From contig CASSLW010000003.1 of assembly GCA_949443285.1 (NCBI GenBank), positions 66,340-130,339 of the forward strand: 64,000 nt of DNA, given 5' to 3'. Below are positions 42,160 to 52,595 of this stretch, one piece after another. A model generated the notes under the pieces. The model worked only from the letters and a program-made list of their open reading frames with translations. It had not been told where the DNA came from and did no database searches. The stretch's first letter is position 1. The number at the start of each line of letters is the position of its first letter. This DNA comes from an uncultured Clostridia bacterium. GTDB taxonomy: Bacteria > Bacillota > Clostridia > TANB77 > CAG-508. Made by a program: the position numbers and the translations under genes.

Positions 42160-43080
42160 TTAATTTTCTATCTCTTCTTTAGTTAATCCTGTTATTTCTT
42201 CAACTTGTTCTATTAACATTCCTTTTTCTATCAGCTTTTTAGCAATCTTCTTTTTTTCTTCTTGCCTGCCCTTTTCTCTCCCCTTTTTCTCTCCTCTTTC
42301 TTCTGCTGTTGCAATCATATTATTTTCATCCCATATGGCTTTTTGTCTTAACTCTGCTATCCTTCTTAATTCTTCATCACTTGTTATATCGTCAAATGTC
42401 TCTACTGCCTCTTTTATCTCTTTGTTTTCTTCCATAATTTTCTTTACCTCCTCGCTATTTGGGTTGTCCAAAAATAGCATCCATTGAGTTAAACTATCTT
42501 CCAATTTTAAATTGCTTTTATGGATTATCTTTGGTAATTCAATTATATAAATTTCCATTTTATCTGTCAATATTTTTTGATGATATTTTGTTTCTATCCA
42601 TTTCCAATTTGTGCAGCCTTCTTCTATATCTTTTAATTTTGGTAGTTCGTAATTTAAAATAACAATGCCTATTGTTTTTTTCAGTTCTTTATATCTATCG
42701 CTTTTCTTTAATTGCGATACAAATTGACTTGATGTATACCAAACAAATCTATCTTCTGTATCTCCATTGTCTTTCAACTGCACTTCTATATTACATTGTA
42801 TTCCGTCTTGCAATTTTACTCGTAAGTCTAATACTCCCAATTTGCTATCCATATATTTCCTTGTCAAATGTGTTGACGTATCCATATATATTTCTGTAAT
42901 CTCTGTTTTTATGATGCTTGAAATTAAAGCTTTTGTTATATTTTCGTGTCCTTTTGAAAATAAACTTTGAAATATAATATCATTTTTAGGAGTTAACACC
43001 ATTTCTCGCTTTGATTCAACAATACTTTCTGTGTATATCTTTTCTTCTTTTGTATTTTGTGTTCTGTTTTTTTCTTCCAT
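42160..43080 (-). CDS. Rpn family recombination-promoting nuclease / PD-(D/E)XK nuclease-transposase
   Basis: LTPKNDIIFQSLFSKG...LGVLDLRVKLQDGIQCNIEVQL. Confidence 0.88.
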   Translation of the reverse strand: MEEKNRTQNTKEEKIYTESIVESKREMVLTPKNDIIFQSLFSKGHENITKALISSIIKTEITEIYMDTSTHLTRKYMDSKLGVLDLRVKLQDGIQCNIEVQLKDNGDTEDRFVWYTSSQFVSQLKKSDRYKELKKTIGIVILNYELPKLKDIEEGCTNWKWIETKYHQKILTDKMEIYIIELPKIIHKSNLKLEDSLTQWMLFLDNPNSEEVKKIMEENKEIKEAVETFDDITSDEELRRIAELRQKAIWDENNMIATAEERGEKKGREKGRQEEKKKIAKKLIEKGMLIEQVEEITGLTKEEIEN

Positions 43081-43365
43081 AAGTTTCTCCTTAAGTTTAA
43101 ATTTTAAAATACAACTATATTAGTAGTTAAAAATACTTTTATATGTATTTAGAGTGGATATTACACATAACTATTTATATTTTAATTTGTTTTGAAATTT
43201 TAGGCTGAATTGCCTATTGATAAAATTTTTTGAAATTTAAAATTTGTAATTACATTACTAATATTAGTTGTAATTTAATAACTATAATCTTAGCATGGCT
43301 AAATTGCTTTGTCAAGAAAATTATTTAATAATATACAAAATTGGTTAAGACTTTAAATATGTCGA

Positions 43366-43402
43366 AAAGAAACGTCTTTATTTCAAACGTTTCTTTTTCA
43401 TC
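43366..43402. terminator. hairpin terminator gaaaagaaacgt...acgtttctttttc
   Basis: Inverted repeat plus T-run, downstream of ldh. Confidence 0.75.
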
Positions 43403-43413
43403 ATTCTTTAATT

Positions 43414-44370
43414 TTATCCTTTTATAATTTTATCAATTGATTTTTCTCTCATTTCTTTAATCAATTCACAACTATGATTTAACTTAGCTTGCTCATCTTC
43501 ATTTAAATCAAGTTCTATCAATTCTCTAACACCCTTACTATTTATAATAGCTGGAACACCAATATAGATATCATTTTGACCATATTGGCCATCTTTTAAA
43601 TAAGTAGAAACTGTCAAAATAGAATTTTCATTATCCAAAATAGCTCTTACTAATCTATTCAAAGCCATACCTATTCCATAATATGTTGCTCTTTTCTTTT
43701 CAATAATTTCATAAGCCGCATTAACAACACCTTCATGAATTTTATTCAAATCTTCCATTGGATGTTTGTTATCTTTCATTATATCTACAACTTTTTTGCA
43801 TCCTATATATGCATGGTTCCAAGGTACGAATGAAGAGTCGCCATGTTCTCCCATTATGTATGCATGCACATTTTTGCTAGATACTTTTAAATAATCTGCA
43901 ATTAAATAACGAAGTCTTGCTGTATCTAGTACAGTTCCTGACCCAATTACTCTACTTTTTGGTAGTCCAGACACCTCTGACACAACATGTGTCATTAAAT
44001 CTACCGGATTGCTTGCTACTATTATTATTCCGTCAAATCCACTTGCCATTATACTTTCTGTTATTTGTTTCATTATTTTTGTATTTACTTCTGCTAATTC
44101 TAATCTTGTTTGACCTGGTTTTTGTGCTATTCCTGCTGTTATTACTACTATTTGTGCATCTTTACAATCTGAATAGCTTCCTGCTTTTATTATCATTTTT
44201 TGTGGAGCATATGGTAATCCATGTGATAAATCCATTTCTTCACCTTTAATTTTGTTTTCATCAATATCTACTAGTACAAGCTCGTTTATTCCGCCTCTAT
44301 TTAGCATAGAATATGCCATACTCATTCCAACAAATCCTGCTCCTACTAAGACTATTTTTCCTTTTTTCAT
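43414..44370 (-). CDS. ldh: L-lactate dehydrogenase
   Basis: [19 protein letters not shown]...[19 protein letters not shown]...[12 protein letters not shown]. Confidence 0.95.
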   Translation of the reverse strand: MKKGKIVLVGAGFVGMSMAYSMLNRGGINELVLVDIDENKIKGEEMDLSHGLPYAPQKMIIKAGSYSDCKDAQIVVITAGIAQKPGQTRLELAEVNTKIMKQITESIMASGFDGIIIVASNPVDLMTHVVSEVSGLPKSRVIGSGTVLDTARLRYLIADYLKVSSKNVHAYIMGEHGDSSFVPWNHAYIGCKKVVDIMKDNKHPMEDLNKIHEGVVNAAYEIIEKKRATYYGIGMALNRLVRAILDNENSILTVSTYLKDGQYGQNDIYIGVPAIINSKGVRELIELDLNEDEQAKLNHSCELIKEMREKSIDKIIKG

Positions 44371-44505
44371 AAATCATCACTCCTAATTGTTAAAATTTCC
44401 GGATACAGTATATCACTATTTTTCTTATTTTAAAAGTTTTTTTAAGAATTATTTTACTTTTTCTGTAAGTTGTGATATAATTCCAACAAGAAAGCGAAGT
44501 AAGGA

Positions 44506-45054
44506 GTGCTATTTATGAGTTCAAATTCAAATAATGCTACTACTTTGGCAGAAAATAAGGTTTTAATCTTATACATATTAAATCTAATAAATAATGATAT
44601 CAGGCAAGATGATTTGTTTAAAATCATTACATCTATAAATAATATTAATTATTTTTATTTTAAACAAGTACTAACAGATTTAATTGATTCAAAGCTAGTA
44701 GGAACATATACAAAAGAAGAAGAACAAGTTATCAGAATAACTTCTGAAGGGAAAAATGCATATATTCTTACAAAAGACGTATTACCAGGACTTATGAAAT
44801 TAAAAGCAGATAATATTTTTGAGAAAGAGTTTGCTTTAATTGAAGAAGAGTCTTCTATTATTGCTGAATTCATTCCTAAAAACGAGAATGATTATACTAT
44901 AAAATGTAAAATTGTAGAAAATAATGAAACAATTTTTGAAGTTAGAACTTTTGCAGGCTCTCGCGAAAGAGCAAAACGTATTGTAGATAACTGGAACAAG
45001 AATGCAAAAGCTATTTATCCAGAAATGTTGAATTTATTATTAAAAGATAAATAA
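44506..45054 (+). CDS. DUF4364-like protein
   Basis: ENKVLILYILNLINNDIRQDDLFKIIT...FYFKQVLTDLIDSKLV winged-helix regulator pattern. Confidence 0.75.
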   Translation: MLFMSSNSNNATTLAENKVLILYILNLINNDIRQDDLFKIITSINNINYFYFKQVLTDLIDSKLVGTYTKEEEQVIRITSEGKNAYILTKDVLPGLMKLKADNIFEKEFALIEEESSIIAEFIPKNENDYTIKCKIVENNETIFEVRTFAGSRERAKRIVDNWNKNAKAIYPEMLNLLLKDK

Positions 45055-45080
45055 AAACCGCAAAACTAATTGCGGTTTTT
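45054..45080. terminator. hairpin terminator aaaaccgcaa-aacta-attgcggtttttt
   Basis: Perfect inverted repeat plus T-run between convergent genes. Confidence 0.9.
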
Positions 45081-45082
45081 TA

Positions 45083-45772
45083 CTATCTTATAATACAAAT
45101 AGAAGAAAATACCAAGACCTTAATCATAATATTTAAGAAAAAGCTATAATTCACACACTTAATACCAACATTATTGATTTTATAAAAACCATTAACCAAT
45201 CTATCAATCTCATTCTTATCAGAAACTTTAACCTCTTCCATATAATCCTTTGCCAAATATCTAGCCTTAATCATAGCATCATTTTCCAAATAAATTCTAA
45301 CCACATAATAAATCAAACTCAAAATCAAAAAAATTGACAAAAACATCATTTTATATGGTAACAATTTAAAAACTGCCAATATACATACTATTAAAAAATA
45401 TAATAAATATATGTTAGAAAAGGCAAAATTAAACATCAAAATCTTTCTATCTTGAATTGAATGTAAGCATTCATGCGCAATAGTTTGAATTCTTGTATAT
45501 GTATTACTTATATTTGCAATAGAAATTTTATCAGCAATCGCTATATATAAACTAGCCTCACTTTCAGTATTTTCTTCAATTTTAACATTTTCATTGTTCA
45601 ATTTTTTAAGATAATATTTGCACATTTCTATATTATTGGGATACTTTTTAGCCGCTTCGTCTAATTCCTTATCATCTGCTATATGCTTGATTTTCTTCAT
45701 ATTATAATTAAATATGTATCCTAAAACAAGGATACATATTATTGAAATTATTGCAATTATTATAAATTCCAT
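45083..45772 (-). CDS. zinc metallopeptidase-like membrane protein
   Basis: RIQTIAHECLHSIQD (HExxH) plus TM helices. Confidence 0.7.
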   Translation of the reverse strand: MEFIIIAIISIICILVLGYIFNYNMKKIKHIADDKELDEAAKKYPNNIEMCKYYLKKLNNENVKIEENTESEASLYIAIADKISIANISNTYTRIQTIAHECLHSIQDRKILMFNFAFSNIYLLYFLIVCILAVFKLLPYKMMFLSIFLILSLIYYVVRIYLENDAMIKARYLAKDYMEEVKVSDKNEIDRLVNGFYKINNVGIKCVNYSFFLNIMIKVLVFSSICIIR

Positions 45773-45784
45773 TTTTCTTCCTTT

Positions 45785-45840
45785 CAAATATAGATGTGTC
45801 CCCAGTGGACAAAAATGTCCAAAAGGAAACGTCCCCAATG
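45785..45840. repeat. REP-like GTCCCC repeat units
   Basis: tgtccccagtggacaaaaatgtccaaaaggaaacgtccccaatggaca. Confidence 0.6.
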
Positions 45841-45853
45841 GACACAATAAACA

Positions 45854-46186
45854 TTACATAACGTCTCTAATTGCTTCTCCTATTATTTTATTTACATCTG
45901 CAATCATAACATTAAACTTTGTTTCAGCTTCAAAGAAGCTTTTTGCTTCGCTGTTCTCAATTAGCTCTGCATATAATTCTTGCATTTTCTTATACTTTTC
46001 TTCATCATTTTTCCCTGTTTGCATCATTTCTATTTGAACTTCATATCTAAGTTTGTCAAAATCCACCATTTTTTCTTTTAAATCTGTATTTAAGTTTAAT
46101 GCTTGTTTTGCCATTTTATAATTCATATATTCTTCTGATTGTTTTATTTCTTGTGCCAATCTGTTAGCTGTATCATATACATTCAT
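45854..46186 (-). CDS. YlbF/YmcA family protein
   Basis: NVYDTANRLAQEIKQSEEYMNYKMAKQALNLNTDLKEKMVDFDKLRYEVQ. Confidence 0.85.
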   Translation of the reverse strand: MNVYDTANRLAQEIKQSEEYMNYKMAKQALNLNTDLKEKMVDFDKLRYEVQIEMMQTGKNDEEKYKKMQELYAELIENSEAKSFFEAETKFNVMIADVNKIIGEAIRDVM

Positions 46187-46211
46187 CTTCTTTTTCTTCC
46201 CTCTTTCTTTT

Positions 46212-47294
46212 TTATGCCCCTGGTTGTTCTCCTTCCATTTCAGCTGGTGCTTCTATAACTACTTTTGCATCAGGTGCACAAATATTTACAAATGTGTTTC
46301 CATCATTTACTTTTATTATGTTTCCGTCTAAGTCTTTATATACTGTTTTTTCGTCTCTTGCTGTTTTTTCACATTTTATTTTGATGGCTTTTCCGTTTGT
46401 TATATAGTAACCGTCAAATGTTCCAATATTCTTTAAGCCTTGTCTTCCTTTGTTTTCTTTATCTGTTAATGTGTAGTTTTCACAGAATGTTATAATTATA
46501 TTTTTTACTGTTATTGCTTCTTTTGTGTTTAAGTCTGTTTGTTTTTTGTTTCTTGCATATCTTTCATATACTTTATTTTCTGCATCATATTTGTATTCTA
46601 CTGTTTGTAAATTAGAGTGTGGTATTGTTACACTAATTGCTCCTTGACCATTTTCTAAGTTTACTTCGTCTGTTACATAGTTTAGGACGCTTTTTTCTTT
46701 TGATGTTGTTTTGTATTTTTTATTTTTTGCTGATTGTAATAGTTTTTCTGTGCTTGTCATTGCATTGTGTGGAGCTGCTTTTGATTTTGTTCTCCAGAAT
46801 GTTGTTCCGTCTTCTGCTATTCCGTTTATATCATTTATACTAAATTTCTTTAAATCGCTTTGGGCTTGTGGGCTTTGTCCAAAGTGTGTATATATTGCGT
46901 CATTTTCCATTACATAGTCTATAAAATAATGTCTAGCACTTCTTACTGGTCCTATTTCGTCTATGTCTTGTCCTTTAAATAGTGCCATTAATCTTGTTTC
47001 TCCACCTTCTGCTATTATTTCATATACCATATATGCTTTTTGTATTCCACCTTGTGGCCAAGCATCTTTGTGGTTGTCAATCATTACTGCTATTGGTCTG
47101 TCATCACCTTTAAATATTTGTACTTCTTTTTCTTCAATTGTTGTAACTAGTACATCTTTTTGTTCTTCTGTTGCTACTTCTTTATTATCTTTATCTTTTA
47201 CTATTTTGTACGCAAGTACTCCACCTGCTGCGATTACTAATATTATTAATATTATAAATAGTGCTTTTGTTCCACCTTTTTCACTTGTTCTCAT
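46212..47294 (-). CDS. DUF3048 (YerB-like) lipoprotein/secreted protein
   Basis: RPIAVMIDNHKDAWPQGGIQKAYMVYEIIAEGGETRLMALF...GPVRSARHYFIDYVMENDAIYTHFGQSPQA. Confidence 0.92.
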   Translation of the reverse strand: MRTSEKGGTKALFIILIILVIAAGGVLAYKIVKDKDNKEVATEEQKDVLVTTIEEKEVQIFKGDDRPIAVMIDNHKDAWPQGGIQKAYMVYEIIAEGGETRLMALFKGQDIDEIGPVRSARHYFIDYVMENDAIYTHFGQSPQAQSDLKKFSINDINGIAEDGTTFWRTKSKAAPHNAMTSTEKLLQSAKNKKYKTTSKEKSVLNYVTDEVNLENGQGAISVTIPHSNLQTVEYKYDAENKVYERYARNKKQTDLNTKEAITVKNIIITFCENYTLTDKENKGRQGLKNIGTFDGYYITNGKAIKIKCEKTARDEKTVYKDLDGNIIKVNDGNTFVNICAPDAKVVIEAPAEMEGEQPGA

Positions 47295-47307
47295 TTCTTA
47301 TTCCCTC

Positions 47308-47781
47308 CTAAAAACGTTTTATTTCTAAATCGTTTAAGATTTTCTCTTCTTTTGGTCTCATTCTCTTTTTGTCTTCTTCTTCTATATGGTCATATCCCAT
47401 TAAGTGATAAAATCCATGTACTAGCATATAACTTAACTCTCTTTCAAAGCTATGTTCATATTCTTTTGCTTGTTCTTCTACCTTTTCTATTGATATTATG
47501 ATATCTCCTAATACGTCTGGATATTTAAAATCATTGTCTTTTATTTTTTGCTCTAGCTCGTCTTTTTCGAACATAGGAAATGAAAGAACATCAGTTGCTC
47601 TTTCTATGTTCCTATATTGTTTATTTATTTCTTTTATGTTTTCCGGATTTGTTAAAGTTATTGTTATGTATAATTTTGAGTTTAGCAACTTTTCTTCTTT
47701 AAAACATTGTTCTAAAACTCTTTTTATTATTTTTTCATATTCTTCTTTTTCTTCTATATCTTTATAAATTATTTCAAACAT
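47308..47781 (-). CDS. ybeY: endoribonuclease YbeY
   Basis: INKQYRNIERATDVLSFPMF...LGDIIISIEKVEEQAKEYEHSFERELSYMLVHGFYHLMGYDH. Confidence 0.96.
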   Translation of the reverse strand: MFEIIYKDIEEKEEYEKIIKRVLEQCFKEEKLLNSKLYITITLTNPENIKEINKQYRNIERATDVLSFPMFEKDELEQKIKDNDFKYPDVLGDIIISIEKVEEQAKEYEHSFERELSYMLVHGFYHLMGYDHIEEEDKKRMRPKEEKILNDLEIKRF

Positions 47782-47800
47782 TCTGTCTTCCCTTTACTTT

Positions 47801-49012
47801 TTATAATTCTACACCTTTTAGTTGTTTTATATATTTGCCTTCTGATTTATATGAATTTCTTATTTCTCTTATAGCTCCATAGTCTACTAATTTTCTTTTA
47901 TAGTATTTTTCAAGTTTGCTATAATCTATTTTTCCAGAGCCTAATTTTTTCAAATCATCTTTTATAAATAGTATTTCTTTTTGTTTTATATATTCTATAA
48001 AATCTTTTTCTTTCAATTTTGATATTTCTTTATATTTACTCCAAAATTTTTTATATGCTTCTCTTTGTTTTGGAGATTCCCAATATACTTTTGTTGATAA
48101 TAGTTTTATGTTGTAATCTTCTATTAAATTTATTAACATTGAATATGTTTTTTCTCTTTTTGCTGCAATTTTAGTATCTTGTACTAAATTTCTTGCATCC
48201 TTTAATAGTTTCTCATAACATTGTTCTGCAACTATTAGTGGTAAGCTGTGTGTAAATAGTTTTCTGCTTATTCCTAGTAATATCATATTTTTTTCGATAT
48301 TATCTTTTGTGTCTAATTTTCCAACACAGTATGCTTCAAATTTTTCATAGTCTGCTATTATTTCTTTGATATTATCTCCATATCCCATTTCTATCTTTAG
48401 TGATAGTATGTTTTTTATATAATCTTCTAATGTGTAGAAAATTTTTGTATATATCCATTCCTTTGTAGAGCTATAAGCATTTGTTGTATCTGCTACTTTT
48501 ATTGAATAGTTTTTTAGAATTGCTTTATATAGTGAGTCCATTTTTGAAATATAAAATTGATTATATCTTTCTTTTAATTTTTCTTTAGATCCTTCTTTTA
48601 TCCCTTCATAGTCTAAGTCTATTAGGTATTTTTGTTTTCTGTTTTTGTACTCTATAAATTCGTTTTCTTTTAAGCTTGTTACTTCATAGTATTTTGACAT
48701 TGCATTTTTTTCGAATTCTGTTGCTGTTCCATTTCTTACTTTTTTATATATTGAATCCATTACATATTTATCTAATGCATCTAAATAAGCCTCATATGCT
48801 GTATCATATTTTTTCTCTAGTAGTTCTCTATCATAATTTGTGTCTTCTTGTTTATAATTTTCAAATGCTTTGATTACGTTATTTCTCTTCATTGAAATTA
48901 ACATTCCGTTAATTCCTATTTTTGTTGGTATTAATATTTTTGTTAAGGTTTTTGTTATTTTATTAAAAAATGTTCCGTCTGCTCCTGTTATTCTAAGGCT
49001 TCTTTCTTCCAT
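47801..49012 (-). CDS. hypothetical protein
   Basis: ORF track, 403 aa. Confidence 0.5.
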   Translation of the reverse strand: MEERSLRITGADGTFFNKITKTLTKILIPTKIGINGMLISMKRNNVIKAFENYKQEDTNYDRELLEKKYDTAYEAYLDALDKYVMDSIYKKVRNGTATEFEKNAMSKYYEVTSLKENEFIEYKNRKQKYLIDLDYEGIKEGSKEKLKERYNQFYISKMDSLYKAILKNYSIKVADTTNAYSSTKEWIYTKIFYTLEDYIKNILSLKIEMGYGDNIKEIIADYEKFEAYCVGKLDTKDNIEKNMILLGISRKLFTHSLPLIVAEQCYEKLLKDARNLVQDTKIAAKREKTYSMLINLIEDYNIKLLSTKVYWESPKQREAYKKFWSKYKEISKLKEKDFIEYIKQKEILFIKDDLKKLGSGKIDYSKLEKYYKRKLVDYGAIREIRNSYKSEGKYIKQLKGVEL

Positions 49013-49025
49013 TTATCTCATCCCT

Positions 49026-50210
49026 TCAAAATATGATTTTCTCATTTGTCCCTACGTTTTCTAGCACTTCATATGTAACAAAAACTTCTACACCGTCTTC
49101 TTTTTCGTATGTGTTTATGTTTTTGTTTACAATTTTATCTTTATTTTCAATCTCTTTATCTAATTCTTTTTGAAGTTCTTCTATCCCTATGTTTTTAGCT
49201 TCTTCTAAATTATACGATTTTGCTATTTCTTCTTGTTCTTTATTAGTTGTTTTTATTATCGAAATTGGTAAATAAAAATCTGAAAATATCCTAAATTTAT
49301 TTTCTGTGTCTATTGTATCATAAATTTCAAATTTTGAAAGCTTTTTTGACAAATTTATTACAAAATTATTTATTTTTATTGCATACTTGTTCTCTAATTG
49401 CCCTGTATCTCTTTTTTCCGTAGTGTTATATAGAATTTTTTTACTCTTGGTATGCCATATTTTTGCTTCTATTTCGCCTTTTGCATGCACATATCTAACA
49501 CCTGTAAATTTCCCCTCCATCCAGCCATTTATTAATGTATCTCCCGCTTTTATTGTATCACCAACTTTTACATTTGCAGTTCCACTTTGTGCATTTATTT
49601 TTGTAACAATTCCTGTTTTGTCTGATACAATACTGCAATATTCATTTTCATCAATAATATCTGGCTTTTCTTCTGCTTTTACTAATTTTACAATTGCATT
49701 TGTTCCTTTTAGTTCTATTCCCATCCACGCAATATCATTTCTTTGAAGCCTTATTTTATTTATTATCTCTTTTGTGTTTATTTTATTTTTTAATGTTCCT
49801 GTTTTTAAACCTGCATTTTCAATATCTTGTACTATATTTTCCATTTCGCTATTGTTTTCTTCTACGATATCCACATTCCATACAAAGTTAGATGATAATC
49901 CAATTAGAACTATCATAATAAACAATAATACTAAAAAGATTTTTCTCTTCTTATATTTGTGTAATAAAAATGGAAATCCTTTTTTGCTTTTTATTTTTAC
50001 TTTGCATTGTGTTTTTCTAGCAATTTTGCATACTTCTTTAAATTCTCCTATTCTTACATTTAAATATAACTGTATATCTTTGCTTCTTTTTAAATTCCAT
50101 ATTGTTATTTTCTTTGTTTTACATATGTTAATAAATCTTTCTATATAATATCCTTCTACTGATATTCTTAAATATCCCAGCAAATAACTTAATAATATTT
50201 TTATAAACAT
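49026..50210 (-). CDS. yqfD: sporulation protein YqfD
   Basis: GYYIERFINICKTKKITIWNLKRSKDIQLYLNVRIGEFKEVCKIARKTQCKVKIKSKKGFPFLLHKYKKRK. Confidence 0.92.
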   Translation of the reverse strand: MFIKILLSYLLGYLRISVEGYYIERFINICKTKKITIWNLKRSKDIQLYLNVRIGEFKEVCKIARKTQCKVKIKSKKGFPFLLHKYKKRKIFLVLLFIMIVLIGLSSNFVWNVDIVEENNSEMENIVQDIENAGLKTGTLKNKINTKEIINKIRLQRNDIAWMGIELKGTNAIVKLVKAEEKPDIIDENEYCSIVSDKTGIVTKINAQSGTANVKVGDTIKAGDTLINGWMEGKFTGVRYVHAKGEIEAKIWHTKSKKILYNTTEKRDTGQLENKYAIKINNFVINLSKKLSKFEIYDTIDTENKFRIFSDFYLPISIIKTTNKEQEEIAKSYNLEEAKNIGIEELQKELDKEIENKDKIVNKNINTYEKEDGVEVFVTYEVLENVGTNEKIIF

Positions 50211-50221
50211 TGTTCTCTCCT

Positions 50222-50503
50222 CTAACCTTCGTCTATTGTTCTTTCTATATCAATGCTTTCTATTTTACCTTTAACTTTTATATCATCATTTGTCATATTC
50301 TCTAAATCTAGCCCATATCCATTTACATTTATTATTCCTATATGTGTATTTATTCTGACGTAATATTCTTCATATTCTAATATTCCCTTAAAATTTTCTA
50401 CAATCAACTCATCAAATCCAGTAATTATTACTTTCGGAACATTAGAATATACTTCTTTTGGTAATTCCAATAATCTATCTAATCTATTGTTATTTTTTCT
50501 CAT
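50222..50503 (-). CDS. yqfC: YabP/YqfC family sporulation protein
   Basis: ELPKEVYSNVPKVIITGFDELIVENFKGILEYEEYYVRINTHIGIINVNG; adjacent to yqfD. Confidence 0.88.
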   Translation of the reverse strand: MRKNNNRLDRLLELPKEVYSNVPKVIITGFDELIVENFKGILEYEEYYVRINTHIGIINVNGYGLDLENMTNDDIKVKGKIESIDIERTIDEG

Positions 50504-50512
50504 TTTGCCTCC

Positions 50513-50908
50513 CTATTTTTCAAATTCATCTAAAGATTTAAATTCATATCCCATATTTTTTGCTTCTTTTATCACACTGTCTAATACATTTGTATTTGTT
50601 TTTGAATTTCCGTGTAACAGCATTATTTCTCCATTATGCAGATTGTCTAATATTTTCTTTTTTGATTTTTCTTCATCTGGCTGTTTGTCTTCGTTCCAGT
50701 CTTCATATGCAAATGACCACATTACTGTTTTATATCCTAATGAACTTGTTACACTTAGTGTTTTTTCGCTGAATTCTCCTTTTGGTGGTCTTATATATTT
50801 CATTTCATATCCGAATTTTTCTTGTATTGTTTGGTGCAGTTTCATTACTTCTGAGTTGATTTGTTCTTCGTTTAGCTCTGGCATACTTTTGTGGTTTACT
50901 GTATGTAT
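50513..50908 (-). pseudogene. polysaccharide deacetylase C-terminal part, interrupted by the element starting at ~50.9 kb
   Basis: ...HTVNHKSMPELNEEQINSEVMKLHQTIQEKFGYEMKYIRPPKGEFSEKTL...; NodB-type motif; homology stops and TAA appears just before HTVNH. Confidence 0.75.
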
Positions 50909-50984
50909 TTAAGCTATACCGATGACGCTTTTTTGTATTACTTGCTATGATTATATTTCGACATTTTATTCTTATAATTTATTA

Positions 50985-52593
50985 CTAAACCTGTGAAAAA
51001 GTTAATTCTACTGTGATTTTCTTGTTTTTATCAAACACAACTTTTTTTACTAACTTTTTTAGGATTTCATTATCTGGATTTTCTATTTTTAAAAATTCAT
51101 TTGCTAGTTTTTCCATTTTTTTATATTCACTATTTTTGCCTTTTATTCCTTTATTATTTTTCTTAATTTCTTCATTGAGCCTATCTATTTCTTGTTGTAT
51201 TTTTCTCTTTCTTTCGCTCATTATCTCATATAGCTCTTTAAATTTATCTATTGTTATTTGTTTTGTTACTTTCTTTTCATATAAGCATTTTATTTCATCT
51301 TCCACTTTATTAAGTTCTTTGCTTTTATTTGAAAGCTGGCTTTGAATTTCATTTACTGTGCTTTTTGCTTTTCTTTGTGCATTATTATATATTGCTTTTA
51401 ATTCCTTTGAAGTATATTCTATTTTTTTGATTTCCTCCATTATTGTATTTCTTACTGCATTCATTAGTATTTTTTCTCCAATAACAACATTATCACATAA
51501 ACTTCTATAATCTGCTCTTTTCCCACATACTGCACAATTTCCCTCCCAACAAACCTTACCAGATTTTGTTTTGCTTTTATTGTGTTGAAATCTTGCTTTG
51601 TTTCCACACTCTCCACAATATACAAGCTCTTTTAGTGGGTATTCATATTTTTTTCTAGTATCTGTATTATATGAGCTTAACTTTTCTTGTACCTTATTCC
51701 ATAATTCTTTACTAATAATAGGCTCGTGCATATTTTCCTTTATTATATACTCTGATTTTTCTTTCATTTTTCCTTTTTTTATTTTAGGGCTTATTTGCTC
51801 TTTTTTTCCACTTACAACATTTCCTATATATACTTGATTTTTTAGCATACTACCTATTTGTGTCCTTAACCATAAATACCTACCATCTGGATTTTTACTG
51901 TTTAGATTTTTTCTAGTGCTAGGCATTTTCATATAAATTCCCGGAGGCGTTATATTTCTATTATTTAATTCATCTGCAATTTTTATTGTAGACATTCCTT
52001 TGTTTGCATACATATCAAATATCTCTTGTACTATATAACTTACATTCTCATCTATTACTAAATGATTTTTTATTTCTGTATCTTTTTTGTAGCCATAAGG
52101 TGCAATTCCTGCTTGATATTCTCCTGCTTTCATTTTCTTTTTCTTTACGCTCTTAATTTTATTTGAAATATCTTGTATATAGTAATCATTAAAGCTTAAT
52201 TTGAAAGATAAAAATTGTAATCCTCTTGAATCTATTGTGTCTATTCCATCTCCGTATTGCTATATATCGTATATTCATTTTAGGTAAGTATCTCTCTAAA
52301 TAATAGCCTGTATCTATATGATCTCTGCCAAATCTTGATAAGTCCTTTGTGATTATGCAATTTACTTTGCCATTTTCTATATCTTGTATCATTTGCTTAA
52401 ATCTCGGTCTATCAAAATTTCCTCCTGTATATCCATCATCAACATATTCATCAAACACTTCTAACTCTGTATTTTTACTAATAAAATTATCAATTATATC
52501 TCTTTGATTTTCTACACTTTCACTTTCTTTTTTTCCTCTGTCTTCGTCTGATAGTCTTATATATTTAGCAACTTTGTACTTTGTTATAATCAT
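50985..52593 (-). CDS. large serine recombinase, read through a +1 shift at CGG (52252-52254), ~535 aa
   Basis: KYIRLSDEDRGKKESESVENQRDII...YLPKMNIRYIAI|GDGIDTIDSRGLQFLSFKLSFNDYYIQDISNKIKS...; zinc ribbon, coiled coil. Confidence 0.93.
52252..52254 (-). other. candidate +1 frameshift site 10: GCA ATA C|GGA GAT
   Basis: (52593-52254)/3=113, in phase; the neighbouring paralogue has RYIAIGDNVDTINPDGLQFLTF at the same place. Confidence 0.95.
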
Positions 52594-52595
52594 AT

